Positions 31,223 to 39,425 of a stretch of 64,000 bases of DNA are shown in pieces. The DNA lies in assembly GCA_964251675.1 (NCBI GenBank), contig CAXUKS010000003.1, positions 99,266 through 163,265 of the forward strand. The letters are read 5' to 3'. Made by a program: the position numbers and the translations under genes. The first letter of the stretch is position 1; each line of letters opens with the position of its first letter. This DNA comes from JANXMY01 sp964251675. GTDB lineage: Bacteria > Armatimonadota > Armatimonadia > Armatimonadales > Capsulimonadaceae. The notes under the pieces were generated by a model. It had not been told where the DNA came from. It did no database searches and was given only the letters and a program-made list of their open reading frames with translations.

Positions 31223-32626
31223 ATGCGGAACATGGAATTGGGACGACGACGCCGGGCGGCTCGCCCGGCGGGGTCAGGCGGAAGACCGCACCCCTTGCCC
31301 TGGGGCAGCGTCGCCGTGGCGCTGGTGGCACTGGTCGCGCTGCCAACCTTCGTGGATGTGTGGCTCACCCGACTGTTCCCCGGTTATCTGGAGGGCCTGC
31401 ATATCGTCGTCACGGCGGTATATGCGCTGACGAGTGCTCTGCTGATCTGGGAGGCCCTGGCTGCCTGGCGCTGCCCCGCCCCCCCCGCCGACTCCCCGCC
31501 CCTCCCCGCCTGCACAGCCGTTGTCGCCGCCTATCTGCCCAATGAGCAGGAGATTATTTTGGCAACGCTGATGCATCTGCTCACCCATGTGGACGTCCCC
31601 CCCGAGCAGTTTCAAGTAATACTTGCCTACAATACGCCGCAGCCGCTGGCTGTGGAAGAAGAGATTCGGGCACTGGCCGCCCGTGACCCGCGCCTGCTGC
31701 CTCTGCGCGTGGAGGGCAGCCGCTCCAAAGCGGAGAACGTCAACGCCGCCCTCGGTTCGGCGACCGGGGACATTGTGGCGGTTTACGATGCCGACCACCT
31801 GCCCGCCGCCGACTGCTTCCGCCGGGCGTGGGCATCGCTGGCGCGGGGCGCGGACATGGTGCAGGGCCGCTGCCGCATTCAAAACTACGGGCAAAATGCC
31901 CTGACACGCACCGTCGCGCTGGAATTTGACACCATCTACGCCGTGGCCCACACCGGGCGGGCGCGGCTGTCGGGCACAGCGATTTTCGGCGGCTCCAATG
32001 GCTACTGGCGGCGGGAGACGCTGGCGCGGCTTGGCATGGATCCGGCGATGCTGACCGAAGATATTGATGTTAGCGTCCGGGCACTCCTGGACGGCGGCAC
32101 GCTGGTTCACGACCGGGACATTATTTCCGATGAGCTGGCCCCCCTGCGCCTGCGGGACTGGCTGCTGCAGCGCAAGCGGTGGGCACAGGGCTGGCTGGAA
32201 GTGTCACTCAAGTACACCGTCCCTATCCTGCGTTCGCCACATTTTAGCGTTGGTCAAAAGCTGCTGTGGTTCTACCTGCTGGCCTGGCGTGAGATTTATC
32301 CAGCATTATCCATGCAGTTCTTCCCACTGGTGCTGACTTCGTGGCTGACGCACACGCCTATTCACTGGTTCGGCACACCGTTCTTCTTCTGGGCCGGGCT
32401 GCTCAACCTCACCTGCGGCCCGTTCGTCCTGCTGGCGACTTACGCCTGCGCCCCCACCCACACGCGCCGGGGACTGGGACCCTGGTACTGGATTTACGGA
32501 GCGTTCACTCTGGTCTACACGACCTTGAAGCTGGCCGTGACGCTGGTTGCTCAAGTCGCGCACCTCCTCAAAGACCGCGCCTGGGTGACGACCCCGCGCC
32601 TTGTCGGCGGACCTCCGCCCTCTTGA
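31223..32626 (+). CDS. Family 2 glycosyltransferase, membrane-bound
   Basis: A processive-type GT2 enzyme of about 467 residues. There are two N-terminal membrane helices (VALVALVALPTFVDVWL and a second near residue 65). The catalytic domain has the nucleotide-binding DADH, GGSNGYWRRETL, TEDIDVSVR and the Q-x-x-R-W motif QRKRWAQGW. Membrane helices close the protein. This arrangement fits polysaccharide synthases such as cellulose- or hyaluronan-like ones. The start is uncertain: ATG 31223 or 31232, or an upstream TTG at 31193. The acceptor polymer is unknown. Confidence 0.85.
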   Translation: MRNMELGRRRRAARPAGSGGRPHPLPWGSVAVALVALVALPTFVDVWLTRLFPGYLEGLHIVVTAVYALTSALLIWEALAAWRCPAPPADSPPLPACTAVVAAYLPNEQEIILATLMHLLTHVDVPPEQFQVILAYNTPQPLAVEEEIRALAARDPRLLPLRVEGSRSKAENVNAALGSATGDIVAVYDADHLPAADCFRRAWASLARGADMVQGRCRIQNYGQNALTRTVALEFDTIYAVAHTGRARLSGTAIFGGSNGYWRRETLARLGMDPAMLTEDIDVSVRALLDGGTLVHDRDIISDELAPLRLRDWLLQRKRWAQGWLEVSLKYTVPILRSPHFSVGQKLLWFYLLAWREIYPALSMQFFPLVLTSWLTHTPIHWFGTPFFFWAGLLNLTCGPFVLLATYACAPTHTRRGLGPWYWIYGAFTLVYTTLKLAVTLVAQVAHLLKDRAWVTTPRLVGGPPPS

Positions 32627-32672
32627 TCGCTCTCAGTCCCGGCAGAAATACCAGCTTTTTTTGCGGAAAACA

Positions 32673-32701
32673 TTGCAAAACAAGCGTATCTGTGTTAGAA
32701 T
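32673..32701 (+). promoter_or_regulatory. Promoter of the NlpC/P60 gene
   Basis: TTGCAA (32673–32678), exactly 17 bp, TAGAAT (32696–32701). It implies a 5' leader of about 140 nt before the start codon. The leader was checked for a c-di-AMP (ydaO) type riboswitch, often found before such hydrolases, but its consensus is not visible. Confidence 0.7.
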
Positions 32702-32850
32702 GCCCTGGTTGTGAAAAATTGCACGAATAAAATTCGCCTGATTTCACGACTGAAAGATGTTCTTTTCGCTCTTCTGCGAAAGTCTTTCCCACACCGCCTT
32801 GAACTATGTCAAGGATGGTGATCTAAAGATGACCCGGAAGGATTTTGCTT

Positions 32851-33450
32851 TTGCTTCGTTTGACTGTGTTACGCGCCCCGGCACTGCTGCTGTGTGCCGC
32901 CCCCCTCTTTGTTTCGGCGGCTCTGGCCCACGGCAGCCACTCGCGCTCCCATCGACGCGCCCCGGCTTCTTCCGCAAATACGGCGGCCCGTCAGGCGAAC
33001 GTCAACGCCCGTCAGGCCAAAGTCCAGGCCCAGAATAAAGCCCTTGCCAGCGGCAATGTCATTCAAGCCGCCAGCGCCTTTCGCGGTACACGCTATGTGA
33101 TGGGCGGAACCTCCCGCTCCGGCTTTGACTGCTCCGGCTTTGTGCGCTATATTCTCAGCGCCAGCGGCGGCGTCGAACTGCCCCGCACGGCCACCGAGCA
33201 GTATTACAACGGTGCCCCCATTTCCCGCGCCCAGCTTCAGCCCGGCGACCTGGTGTTCTTTCAGGGCACGTACAAGCGCGGCATCTCGCATGTCGGCATC
33301 TACGCCGGCGAGGGCAAATTTATCCATGCCGCCAACGCCCACAAGGGCGTCCGCACCGACAGCCTGGGCGACAGCTACTATATGTCCCACTACGCCGGGG
33401 CACGCCGCGTCCTGCCCGCGCAGATGCGGATGGCTGCCTCGTTGCACTAA
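32851..33450 (+). CDS. NlpC/P60 family peptidoglycan hydrolase
   Basis: A secreted endopeptidase that cuts cell-wall peptides. It has an N-terminal signal peptide (LRAPALLLCAAPLFVSAALA), then a basic linker, then the NlpC/P60 domain from about residue 75. The catalytic Cys is in SGFDCSGFVRYI, His in ISHVGIYAGEGKF and a third polar residue in FIHAAN. No ATG fits; TTG 32851 lies 9 bp after GGAAGGA, and TTG 32845 is an alternative. The gene stands alone with its own promoter. Confidence 0.88.
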   Translation: MLRLTVLRAPALLLCAAPLFVSAALAHGSHSRSHRRAPASSANTAARQANVNARQAKVQAQNKALASGNVIQAASAFRGTRYVMGGTSRSGFDCSGFVRYILSASGGVELPRTATEQYYNGAPISRAQLQPGDLVFFQGTYKRGISHVGIYAGEGKFIHAANAHKGVRTDSLGDSYYMSHYAGARRVLPAQMRMAASLH

Positions 33451-33493
33451 TTGTGCTGGCAAAAACTTCCTGTGCCCGGCGCGTGTCAAACTG

Positions 33494-33523
33494 TTGACAA
33501 GCGCCGGGCGTTTTGGGTATAGT
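33494..33523 (+). promoter_or_regulatory. Promoter of the HTH gene
   Basis: TTGACA (33494–33499) and TATAGT (33518–33523) with an 18-bp spacer, 36 bp before the ATG at 33560. A GGAAGG lies 13 bp before the start. Confidence 0.75.
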
Positions 33524-33559
33524 ATTCCCGCTGTGCAAACCAGGAAGGTGAAACTGACA

Positions 33560-34222
33560 ATGCAGCGGGAAAACAAGCAGCGGGCGCAGGAACTTCGCGT
33601 GCAGGGATGGAGTTATAACGACATTCTGCAAGAAGTCGGCGTCTCCAAAAGCACACTGAGCCTGTGGCTGCGCGATATTCCGCTGACGGACGAACAGATT
33701 GCAGCTTTGTTGAATAAGCAGGAGGCAGGACGTGAAAAGTTCATTCGGAATGCGATGGTTCGGAGAGACGACCGATGGGCAGAGTACCATCAAGAGGCCG
33801 AATCCGAGTACGCAGTCCTGTCTTTGGAACCTGCGTTTATGTTTGGCTTGGCCCTCTATATTGGCGAGGGAAGCAAAACTCAGCCAAATTCGCTTCGGTT
33901 TGCAAATTGTGACACTGGCGTTATCCGAAAAGGTTTGCAATTCTTTCTGAAAATTGGCCTTTCGAGACCACAAATCCGGTGTGCAGTGCATTTGCACCCG
34001 AACCTAGATGTGGCAGAAGCAGAAGCCTACTGGCAGGAAACCACGGGTTTGGTCCCGGCCCAGTTTTACAAAACAACCGTCGCTCTCAGCCGGGCAAGTT
34101 CCGGCAGCAGGACAAACATTCAGCGTTACGGAACCTGCCACCTTGTTGCTCATCAAACGAGTATACGGCAAAAGCTGGAAAAGTGGATGGAACTCGCTCT
34201 CTCAGATGGCCCCTTGGTCTAG
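33560..34222 (+). CDS. HTH protein with LAGLIDADG-like domain, 3' end inside tRNA-Glu
   Basis: A 220-residue protein. The N-terminal 45 residues are a helix-turn-helix of the resolvase/transposase type (ELRVQGWSYNDILQEVGVSKSTLSLWLRDI). From about residue 95 the segment MFGLALYIGEGSKT...LRFANCD and a later basic region resemble the LAGLIDADG-like DNA-binding fold found in WhiA-type and homing proteins. DNA binding is likely; nuclease activity is not evident, since only one LAGLIDADG-like helix is clear. The last five codons (GGC CCC TTG GTC TAG) are the first bases of the tRNA gene, so the stop codon lies in the tRNA D-arm. Confidence 0.75.
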   Translation: MQRENKQRAQELRVQGWSYNDILQEVGVSKSTLSLWLRDIPLTDEQIAALLNKQEAGREKFIRNAMVRRDDRWAEYHQEAESEYAVLSLEPAFMFGLALYIGEGSKTQPNSLRFANCDTGVIRKGLQFFLKIGLSRPQIRCAVHLHPNLDVAEAEAYWQETTGLVPAQFYKTTVALSRASSGSRTNIQRYGTCHLVAHQTSIRQKLEKWMELALSDGPLV

Positions 34223-34280
34223 TGGTTATGACGCCTCTCTTTCACAGAGGAGATCACCGGTTCGAGCCCGGTAGGGGCTA
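34208..34280 (+). tRNA. tRNA-Glu (UUC)
   Basis: 73 nt cloverleaf. The acceptor GGCCCCT pairs with AGGGGCT, with a G·U end pair. The D-arm holds AGTGGTTA. The anticodon loop CTTTCAC within CCTCT/AGAGG gives anticodon TTC. The T-arm is CCGGTTCGAGCCCGG and the discriminator is A. The CCA end is not encoded. Its first 15 nt also encode the end of the HTH gene. Confidence 0.97.
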
Positions 34281-34285
34281 GACAC

Positions 34286-34327
34286 AAAAAAGCGCCTCCT
34301 ATGCAATTGCACAGGAGGCGCTTTTTT
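34286..34327. terminator. Bidirectional terminator after tRNA-Glu
   Basis: A 15-bp perfect stem (34286–34300 with 34313–34327), with six A on one side and six T on the other. It should stop both the tRNA transcript and the convergent cysC transcript, whose stop codon overlaps it. Confidence 0.9.
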
Positions 34328-34886
34328 ACGTCTGGGAACTGATCAGCCCGTTCTCTTCCAGATAAGCTACAATCTGCGCCAGTGACTGTTCCACGGTATC
34401 ACGGTCCGTGTGAACAGTGATGTCAGGACTGGCTGGCGGTTCATAAGGGTCGGTAATGCCGGTGAAGTGAGCAATTTCTCCGGCCAGAGCTTTTTTGTAC
34501 AGGCCCTTGACATCGCGCTCGGCGAGAGCTTCGACGCTGGCCTGGGCGTAAACTTCCACAAAGGGGACACTTTCGCGGGCGTGTTCGGCGCGGACTTCAG
34601 CGCGGACTTCCTGATAAGGTGAAATGGCCGCCGTCAGGCTGATAACGCCGTTGCGGGCGAGGAGGCGGGCGACATAGCCAATGCGGCGGACATTAATGTC
34701 GCGGTCCTCTTTAGAAAAGCTCAAGCCTTTGGACAGGTGCGTTCGCACCTCGTCGCCGTCGAGCAGCTCCACACGGCAGCCGCGTTCACGAAGCAAGCCG
34801 GCAAGATGGCCGGTCAGGGTGGACTTGCCCGCGCCGGAAAGGCCGGTCATCCAGAGCGTGAAGCCAGTTTGTTTCGTTTCAGTCAT
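34326..34886 (-). CDS. cysC: Adenylyl-sulfate kinase
   Basis: Phosphorylates adenylyl sulfate to PAPS in sulfate assimilation. It has 186 residues with P-loop GLSGAGKST, LLDGDEVRTHLSKGLSFSKEDRDINVRRIGYVA, and FVEVYAQASVEALAERDVKGLYKKALAGEI. ATG 34886 overlaps the end of coaE by 4 bp; the longer frame is inside coaE. The ATP sulfurylase genes cysN and cysD are not in the window. It shares a transcript with coaE and possibly rpsA. Confidence 0.95.
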   Translation of the reverse strand: MTETKQTGFTLWMTGLSGAGKSTLTGHLAGLLRERGCRVELLDGDEVRTHLSKGLSFSKEDRDINVRRIGYVARLLARNGVISLTAAISPYQEVRAEVRAEHARESVPFVEVYAQASVEALAERDVKGLYKKALAGEIAHFTGITDPYEPPASPDITVHTDRDTVEQSLAQIVAYLEENGLISSQT

Positions 34887-35473
34887 AAGCGGTTCCAGAG
34901 GGATTGTACCTGACAGCGGGTATCTTCGGGAGTGCCATCGGTGGTGATGACAAAGTCGGCGCGGGCGGCTTTCTCTGGCAGGGGCCACTGGGCGGCGATC
35001 TGACGCCGCGCTTCAGCGTCGTCAATGCCGAGACGCGCCCGCAGGCGGCTTCTCTGCGTGGATTCGGCACAGGTAACGACCACAACGCCGTTCAGGGACG
35101 TTTCCCAGCCGCCTTCGTAGAGCAAAGGGATTTCGACGGCGGCGGTCCCCTCCCCCGCCGCCTGCCAGGCAGCGATCTGCGGCAGCAGCACGGCACGGAT
35201 CGCAGGATGGGTCAGCGATTGCAGGCGCAGGCGGGCATCCGGGTCGGCGAACACCAGGAGGCTCAGGGCGCGGCGGTTGACCGTATCACCAGAGGCGGGG
35301 TCGGCACAGGACGGGAATGCGGCCAGCACTTGCCGCGTGGCCGCTGTGTCGGGGGCCAGAACGTCGCGGGCCACAGCGTCGGCGCTCATCGTGGGAGCAC
35401 CGAGTTCGGCCAGTGTCTGAGTGACTGTGCTTTTGCCGGTGGCGATGCCGCCGGTGATGCCAAGAACGCGCAT
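34883..35473 (-). CDS. coaE: Dephospho-CoA kinase
   Basis: Phosphorylates the 3'-hydroxyl of dephospho-CoA, the last step of CoA synthesis. It has 196 residues with P-loop GITGGIATGKST and the family's APTMSADAVARDVL and FVITTDGTPEDTRCQVQSLW. Neighbouring mutM and rpsA are common companions. A terminator for rpsA lies just upstream, so coaE may have its own or a read-through promoter. Confidence 0.95.
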   Translation of the reverse strand: MRVLGITGGIATGKSTVTQTLAELGAPTMSADAVARDVLAPDTAATRQVLAAFPSCADPASGDTVNRRALSLLVFADPDARLRLQSLTHPAIRAVLLPQIAAWQAAGEGTAAVEIPLLYEGGWETSLNGVVVVTCAESTQRSRLRARLGIDDAEARRQIAAQWPLPEKAARADFVITTDGTPEDTRCQVQSLWNRL

Positions 35474-35482
35474 AGGGGTTCC

Positions 35483-35515
35483 AAAAAGAAAAGCCCCCGC
35501 ACGAGCGGGGGCCTT
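35483..35515 (-). terminator. Terminator after rpsA
   Basis: Stem GCCCCCGC (35493–35500) with GCGGGGGC (35505–35512), loop ACGA. On the minus strand it is followed by a T tract (complement of 35483–35492). Confidence 0.75.
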
Positions 35516-35524
35516 CGGCTGAGA

Positions 35525-37138
35525 TTACTCTTTTGCGGTCTCGCCCTCGGTTGTCTCGGTTTCCGGCTCGGCATCGCTGACGCCAAGCTCCGCCCCGAGC
35601 TGTCCGAAGACGTCGGCCAAGCTGGTTCCGAACGTTTCCTGGGTCTGATTGGCCCGGTAGTTCTTGAACTCCTTGTAGTCGTCGTCCTGATCGCTGCCGT
35701 AGCCGCCCATGTTGCGGTCACGTCCGCCGCCGCTGCGCTCGCGGCGAGGCCGCTCCCGCACCGGGGACGCCGGAGCGCCGACAATCTCGCGCTCGCCAGT
35801 CGGGCGTCCATCGCGGCCAGCGTCGCGGCCGGTCCGGCCGCCGCGACTGGCATCACGCCCGCCGCCAAAGTCTGGCTCGGGCACATACGGCTGAGGCGTC
35901 GCCGATTCGACCACGCGCCGGATGGACAGAGTCATTTTGCGCTCTTCAGGCCGCATCTCGATAATTCGGGCATCCACAATGTCGCCGGGATTGACTGCAT
36001 CCGAGGGTTTGGCGACGCGGCGTTCGGCCAGCTCGCTGGTCGGGATGATCGCCTCGATCCCCTCTTCGAGCTGTACAAAGGCGCCGAAGGGAACTAGGCG
36101 AGAAACTTCGACTTTGACCAGATCACCAACGTTATATTTGTCGCCAAGCTGAGTCCACGGATCCGGCAAGATCTGACGCAGGCCAAGAGAAATCCGACCC
36201 TGATCCAGTTTCAGCTTCAGGATCATGACATCCAGCTCTTGTCCATTTTTCAGGACTTCGCTGGGGTGTTTGATCCGCGACCAGGACATTTCCGAGACGT
36301 GCAGGAGGCCGTCAATACCGCCGAGGTCGATAAACGCGCCATAATCGGTGACGCGGCGGACGACGCCTTTGCGGACTTCACCTTCCTTAAGGGAAGCAAG
36401 TGTCTGGTCTTTTTTCTGCCGCCGCTCTTCTTCGGTCGCTTCGCGGTTGGAAAGAACCACCTTGCGGCGCTCGCGGTCCACTTCAATGACTTTCAGCGGG
36501 ATGCTCTGGCCAACATACTTGTCCAGGTTCTGATGCTTGAAGTCGCCCGAGCCGACATGGGACGCAGGCACAAAACCCCGAATGCCGAGGTCGACCACAA
36601 GGCCGCCCTTAACACGCTCGGAGACAATGGCCTGGATAATTGTGCCTGCGTTCATGGCATCAATGACTTTGTCCCAGGCTTTTTCGAAGTCCGCCCGTTT
36701 TTTGGACAGCAGAAGCTGGCCTTCATCAGTGCGCCCGATCACAACGACCTTCACATCGTCATTGACCGCCACCACATCTTCCACCCGGTCAAATGGCTCG
36801 CGGGACAGCTCGTTCAGGCGGATGACGCCTTCACTTTTGCTGCCGACATCCACGAGGACGCCGTCCTTGTCGATATGGACCACGGTTCCCACAACCACAT
36901 CGCCTTCGGCAAGTTCTTTGAACATGCTTTCGAAGTCGGATTGGTCCATGGTTGTCTCTTCACGCGCAGGTTTGGGCGTGGGGGGCGTGGCAGCCACGGG
37001 CTGACTGACGGCAGGCGCGGCTCCGTTCGTCGCGGGGGGCGCGGCGGCGGGGGTTGCCCCAGCCACGGGCGCGGTGGTTTCCACGTCCGGGGCGGTGGTC
37101 AGCTCATTGGTCACAACATCTTCGGGTACGGCCGGCAT
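35525..37138 (-). CDS. rpsA: 30S ribosomal protein S1
   Basis: A 537-residue S1 with four S1/OB domains: about residues 75–145 (EGDVVVGTVVHIDKDGVLVDVGSKSEG), 165–230, 250–320 (RKGVVRRVTDYGAFIDLGGIDGLLHVSEMSW) and 335–410 (VKVEVSRLVPFGAFVQLEEGIEAIIP). It has an N-terminal Ala/Pro-rich extension of about 60 residues and a C-terminal Gly/Arg-rich region (GGGRDASRGGRTGRDAGRDG) that could bind RNA. It helps mRNA bind the ribosome. The four-domain form matches S1 proteins outside Proteobacteria. An Ala/Pro N-terminal extension of this length is unusual. Confidence 0.95.
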   Translation of the reverse strand: MPAVPEDVVTNELTTAPDVETTAPVAGATPAAAPPATNGAAPAVSQPVAATPPTPKPAREETTMDQSDFESMFKELAEGDVVVGTVVHIDKDGVLVDVGSKSEGVIRLNELSREPFDRVEDVVAVNDDVKVVVIGRTDEGQLLLSKKRADFEKAWDKVIDAMNAGTIIQAIVSERVKGGLVVDLGIRGFVPASHVGSGDFKHQNLDKYVGQSIPLKVIEVDRERRKVVLSNREATEEERRQKKDQTLASLKEGEVRKGVVRRVTDYGAFIDLGGIDGLLHVSEMSWSRIKHPSEVLKNGQELDVMILKLKLDQGRISLGLRQILPDPWTQLGDKYNVGDLVKVEVSRLVPFGAFVQLEEGIEAIIPTSELAERRVAKPSDAVNPGDIVDARIIEMRPEERKMTLSIRRVVESATPQPYVPEPDFGGGRDASRGGRTGRDAGRDGRPTGEREIVGAPASPVRERPRRERSGGGRDRNMGGYGSDQDDDYKEFKNYRANQTQETFGTSLADVFGQLGAELGVSDAEPETETTEGETAKE

Positions 37139-37224
37139 AATTTCGCAGTGCTCCTCAGCATTGGGACACGATTGTCCCTGATTAGGTTTGGTTCGTTCGT
37201 CTTAAAAACTTGTTAAAAAATTTG

Positions 37225-38052
37225 TTAGTGCTGGCAGGTCTCGCAGTAAACGGTCCCGCGTCCTGTCACACGAATGCGGGTCAGCGGTGCAGCGCAGGAG
37301 ACGCAGGGTTTGCCACCCCGGTCATACACTCGCGGCGTATAACGCCCAACCTGCCCTTCGGCATCCACATAATTATCGCTCGTTGTCCCGCCGCCTTCGG
37401 TGGCTTCGGTCAAAACGGCTTTGATTTCAGAGTGCAGGCGATCCGCTTCGGCTTCAGTCAGCGACCCGGCAGGCCGCAGGGGGCTAATGCCCGACCGGAA
37501 CAATGACTCATCTGCATAAATGTTGCCAACTCCGGCCAAAACGGTCTGATCCAGCAAAGCGGCCTTGATGGCGGTTTTCGGACGTCTCTTCAATCGCTCC
37601 GAAAGCTGCCCCGGCGTCCAATCTTCATCCAGCGGCTCCGGCCCCATTGCAGTCAGCGCCGGGTGTGCGGCCAGCTCTTCGGCGGATACCAGCCGCATCT
37701 CGCCCCAGGTCCACATATCGTGGAAGCGAAGCTCAGTTCCGCTGTCCAATGGAAAGGCCGCTGCCAGATACTTTGCTTCCGGCACATCGCTTTCGGCAAC
37801 AATCAATTGTCCCCGCATATTCAGGTGTAGCAGTAGATAGTACCCCGAATCGAGGTTAATAATCAAGTGCTTACCACGACGCGCCACAGATTTGACTGTT
37901 GTGCCCGTGATTCTTTCTTCAAACACCGCTGAATCGGTGATAGTTCCTTTCAGCATTTTTAGGACGCGCACACGAGGCGAACCAAATTCCCGCCCCGTGA
38001 GGTGCTTTTCCAGCCCGCGCCGCAGCGTCTCCACTTCCGGCAGTTCCGGCAT
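37225..38052 (-). CDS. mutM: Formamidopyrimidine-DNA glycosylase
   Basis: Removes oxidised purines such as 8-oxoG. A 275-residue Fpg with catalytic Pro-Glu at the N-terminus (MPELPEVETLRRGL), the helix-two-turn-helix part VGNIYADESLFRSGISP, and a C-terminal zinc finger (C-x2-C ... GRGTVYCETCQ). The start is ATG 38052; the longer frame lacks Pro at position 2, which is essential. It lies between rpsA and two unknown genes. Confidence 0.96.
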   Translation of the reverse strand: MPELPEVETLRRGLEKHLTGREFGSPRVRVLKMLKGTITDSAVFEERITGTTVKSVARRGKHLIINLDSGYYLLLHLNMRGQLIVAESDVPEAKYLAAAFPLDSGTELRFHDMWTWGEMRLVSAEELAAHPALTAMGPEPLDEDWTPGQLSERLKRRPKTAIKAALLDQTVLAGVGNIYADESLFRSGISPLRPAGSLTEAEADRLHSEIKAVLTEATEGGGTTSDNYVDAEGQVGRYTPRVYDRGGKPCVSCAAPLTRIRVTGRGTVYCETCQH

Positions 38053-38108
38053 AGTTACAAACCAATTTCTAAAGCCAAAGCACCGTCTCAAGTTTCTTTT
38101 ACAAGCGA

Positions 38109-38468
38109 TTAAGCAGTTTTGTTAAAACTTTTCAGGAAGCGCAGACCATCTTCGAGTTTTTCTTGACTATGTTTTCTTAACTCAGTCCAGCGTTCATCCC
38201 CAATTGATAGCATCTCGCAAAGGAGGTCAAAGCCTTCTGTCCCAATACAATAATCAAAGACGAGGCTGAACGCACTGAGGCGGGCAACAGTCCTATCTGA
38301 ACCAACGTCATCTGTTCTTGCCAGAAAGATGAACTCCACATAAAATGCCTTGTCCAGAAGGAGAGCATCAAACTTATCGTACTCGTCTACAGATTTCGCC
38401 CATTGCAGCTCTCCCTGTTTTGTGAGCAAGATTAACTCCCGAATTAATGCAACGGCTGGTGTCTCCAT
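38109..38468 (-). CDS. Hypothetical protein
   Basis: A 119-residue, mostly helical, acidic protein. LTKQGELQWAKSVDEYDKFDALLLDKAFYVEFIFL gives a helix-strand-strand impression, and the C-terminal half (CEMLSIGDERWTELRKHSQEKLEDGLRFLK) is helical. No family recognised. Base composition is more A+T rich than the flanking genes, which suggests transfer. It ends 57 bp from mutM and starts close to the adh 3' relic at 38505. Confidence 0.6.
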   Translation of the reverse strand: METPAVALIRELILLTKQGELQWAKSVDEYDKFDALLLDKAFYVEFIFLARTDDVGSDRTVARLSAFSLVFDYCIGTEGFDLLCEMLSIGDERWTELRKHSQEKLEDGLRFLKSFNKTA

Positions 38469-38504
38469 AAAGCCTCCGGGGTTACTCCAACCGTTATCTG
38501 GGCG

Positions 38505-38544
38505 TCAGAACATAATCACGCTTCGCAGAACGTCGCCGCCGTGC
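38505..38544. repeat. Relic of the adh 3' end (direct repeat copy 1)
   Basis: These 40 bp match 39386–39425 with a single mismatch. On the minus strand they read THGGDVLRSVIMF-stop, the last residues of the alcohol dehydrogenase. This copy lacks the rest of the gene. Confidence 0.85.
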
Positions 38545-38558
38545 GTGCCGCGAGTGCT

Positions 38559-38759
38559 TTACTTTATCAAGCCGCCAAAGGTGTGAAGATTTTCGTGGCG
38601 GTAGCCATCCAAAATCATTTCGACTTGTTCCCCAGCGTCCAGCATTCCAAAATCTCTGGGATGCTCCTGCATCCAGGCAATGATCATGCTCTTCGCTTGC
38701 TCGCACTCTTGAAAAGTCCTTGCGGATAAGACTTGATTGATAACTTGCTCTCTAGACAT
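38559..38759 (-). CDS. Hypothetical small protein
   Basis: A 66-residue protein with a helical pattern: MSREQVINQVLSARTFQECE at the start and AWMQEHPRDFGMLDAGEQVE later. No known family. A ribosome site is not clear. It lies in the 840-bp segment between two copies of the adh 3' end and is A+T richer than its surroundings. Confidence 0.6.
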   Translation of the reverse strand: MSREQVINQVLSARTFQECEQAKSMIIAWMQEHPRDFGMLDAGEQVEMILDGYRHENLHTFGGLIK

Positions 38760-38779
38760 CTTAGTTGTCCTTTCTCAGA

Positions 38780-39355
38780 TTATCGACTGAGCGCCCAAAT
38801 TGCTTTAAGTAAGGCAGCTTTGTATGCCTCACGATTCTGAATGTTGAGCAATATGCCACTTTGCTGCATGAGGAAAACACGATCAGTCAAAGGCGCTGCC
38901 AAAAGTGTTCTGTAGAAGCGATCCGGCTCTTCTCCAATTCGCTGCCGCAAGTCCTCCAAGACCAGTATGTACTTGTTGTACGGATGAACCCACTCAACAG
39001 CATCCATGCTCTCCTCGAGGACTTGTATATGGAGCGCATGAAGCACCGCCGGGCGAAGAAGACGTTGCATCTGCTCCACAACGCCTTCTTCCCAGCCGAT
39101 GAGGCTTCGGTATGTCAGAGGCGTATACAGTGGCGAGAACGTATGCAAAGCTTCGTGAATTAATGTTCGCCAGCGTAAGTCCTGATCAGCGAAAATGATT
39201 TCACTGATACTGATACTGCCGTCATACCGAGCCGCACCCGCAAAAAACAGGCCGTTCTCTAGTCTCACTTGCCCATTCCAGCGCGAAGGTCTGCCAAGCA
39301 ATCCTTCCAGCAGTGGAACAATTTGGCTAATATTTAGCAGCAACTCGCCTTCCAT
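38780..39355 (-). CDS. Putative zinc metallopeptidase-like protein (HEALH)
   Basis: A 191-residue protein with HEALH in LRWRTLIHEALHTFSPLY (about residues 62–80). The second acidic ligand could be WEEGVVEQM. This resembles minimal gluzincin folds. The rest is helical and A+T rich compared with neighbours. No signal peptide. It lies with a 66-residue gene between two copies of the adh 3' end, which suggests acquisition. The substrate is unknown. Confidence 0.6.
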   Translation of the reverse strand: MEGELLLNISQIVPLLEGLLGRPSRWNGQVRLENGLFFAGAARYDGSISISEIIFADQDLRWRTLIHEALHTFSPLYTPLTYRSLIGWEEGVVEQMQRLLRPAVLHALHIQVLEESMDAVEWVHPYNKYILVLEDLRQRIGEEPDRFYRTLLAAPLTDRVFLMQQSGILLNIQNREAYKAALLKAIWALSR

Positions 39356-39385
39356 AGCTTTGTTCCCCTTTAGCTTGAAGGCGTC

Positions 39386-39425
39386 TCAGAACATAATCAC
39401 GCTTCGCAGGACGTCGCCGCCGTGC
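39386..39425. repeat. adh 3' end (direct repeat copy 2)
   Basis: The true 3' end of the alcohol dehydrogenase gene, repeated with one mismatch at 38505–38544. The two genes between the copies are on the same strand as adh. Confidence 0.85.

Noticed and set aside
32702..32850. c-di-AMP (ydaO) riboswitch in front of the NlpC/P60 gene
   Set aside because: Expected for such genes, but its conserved blocks are not seen in the leader.
36239..37216. Long plus-strand frame opposite rpsA
   Set aside because: It is the antisense of ribosomal protein S1 and its composition is a mirror of that gene.
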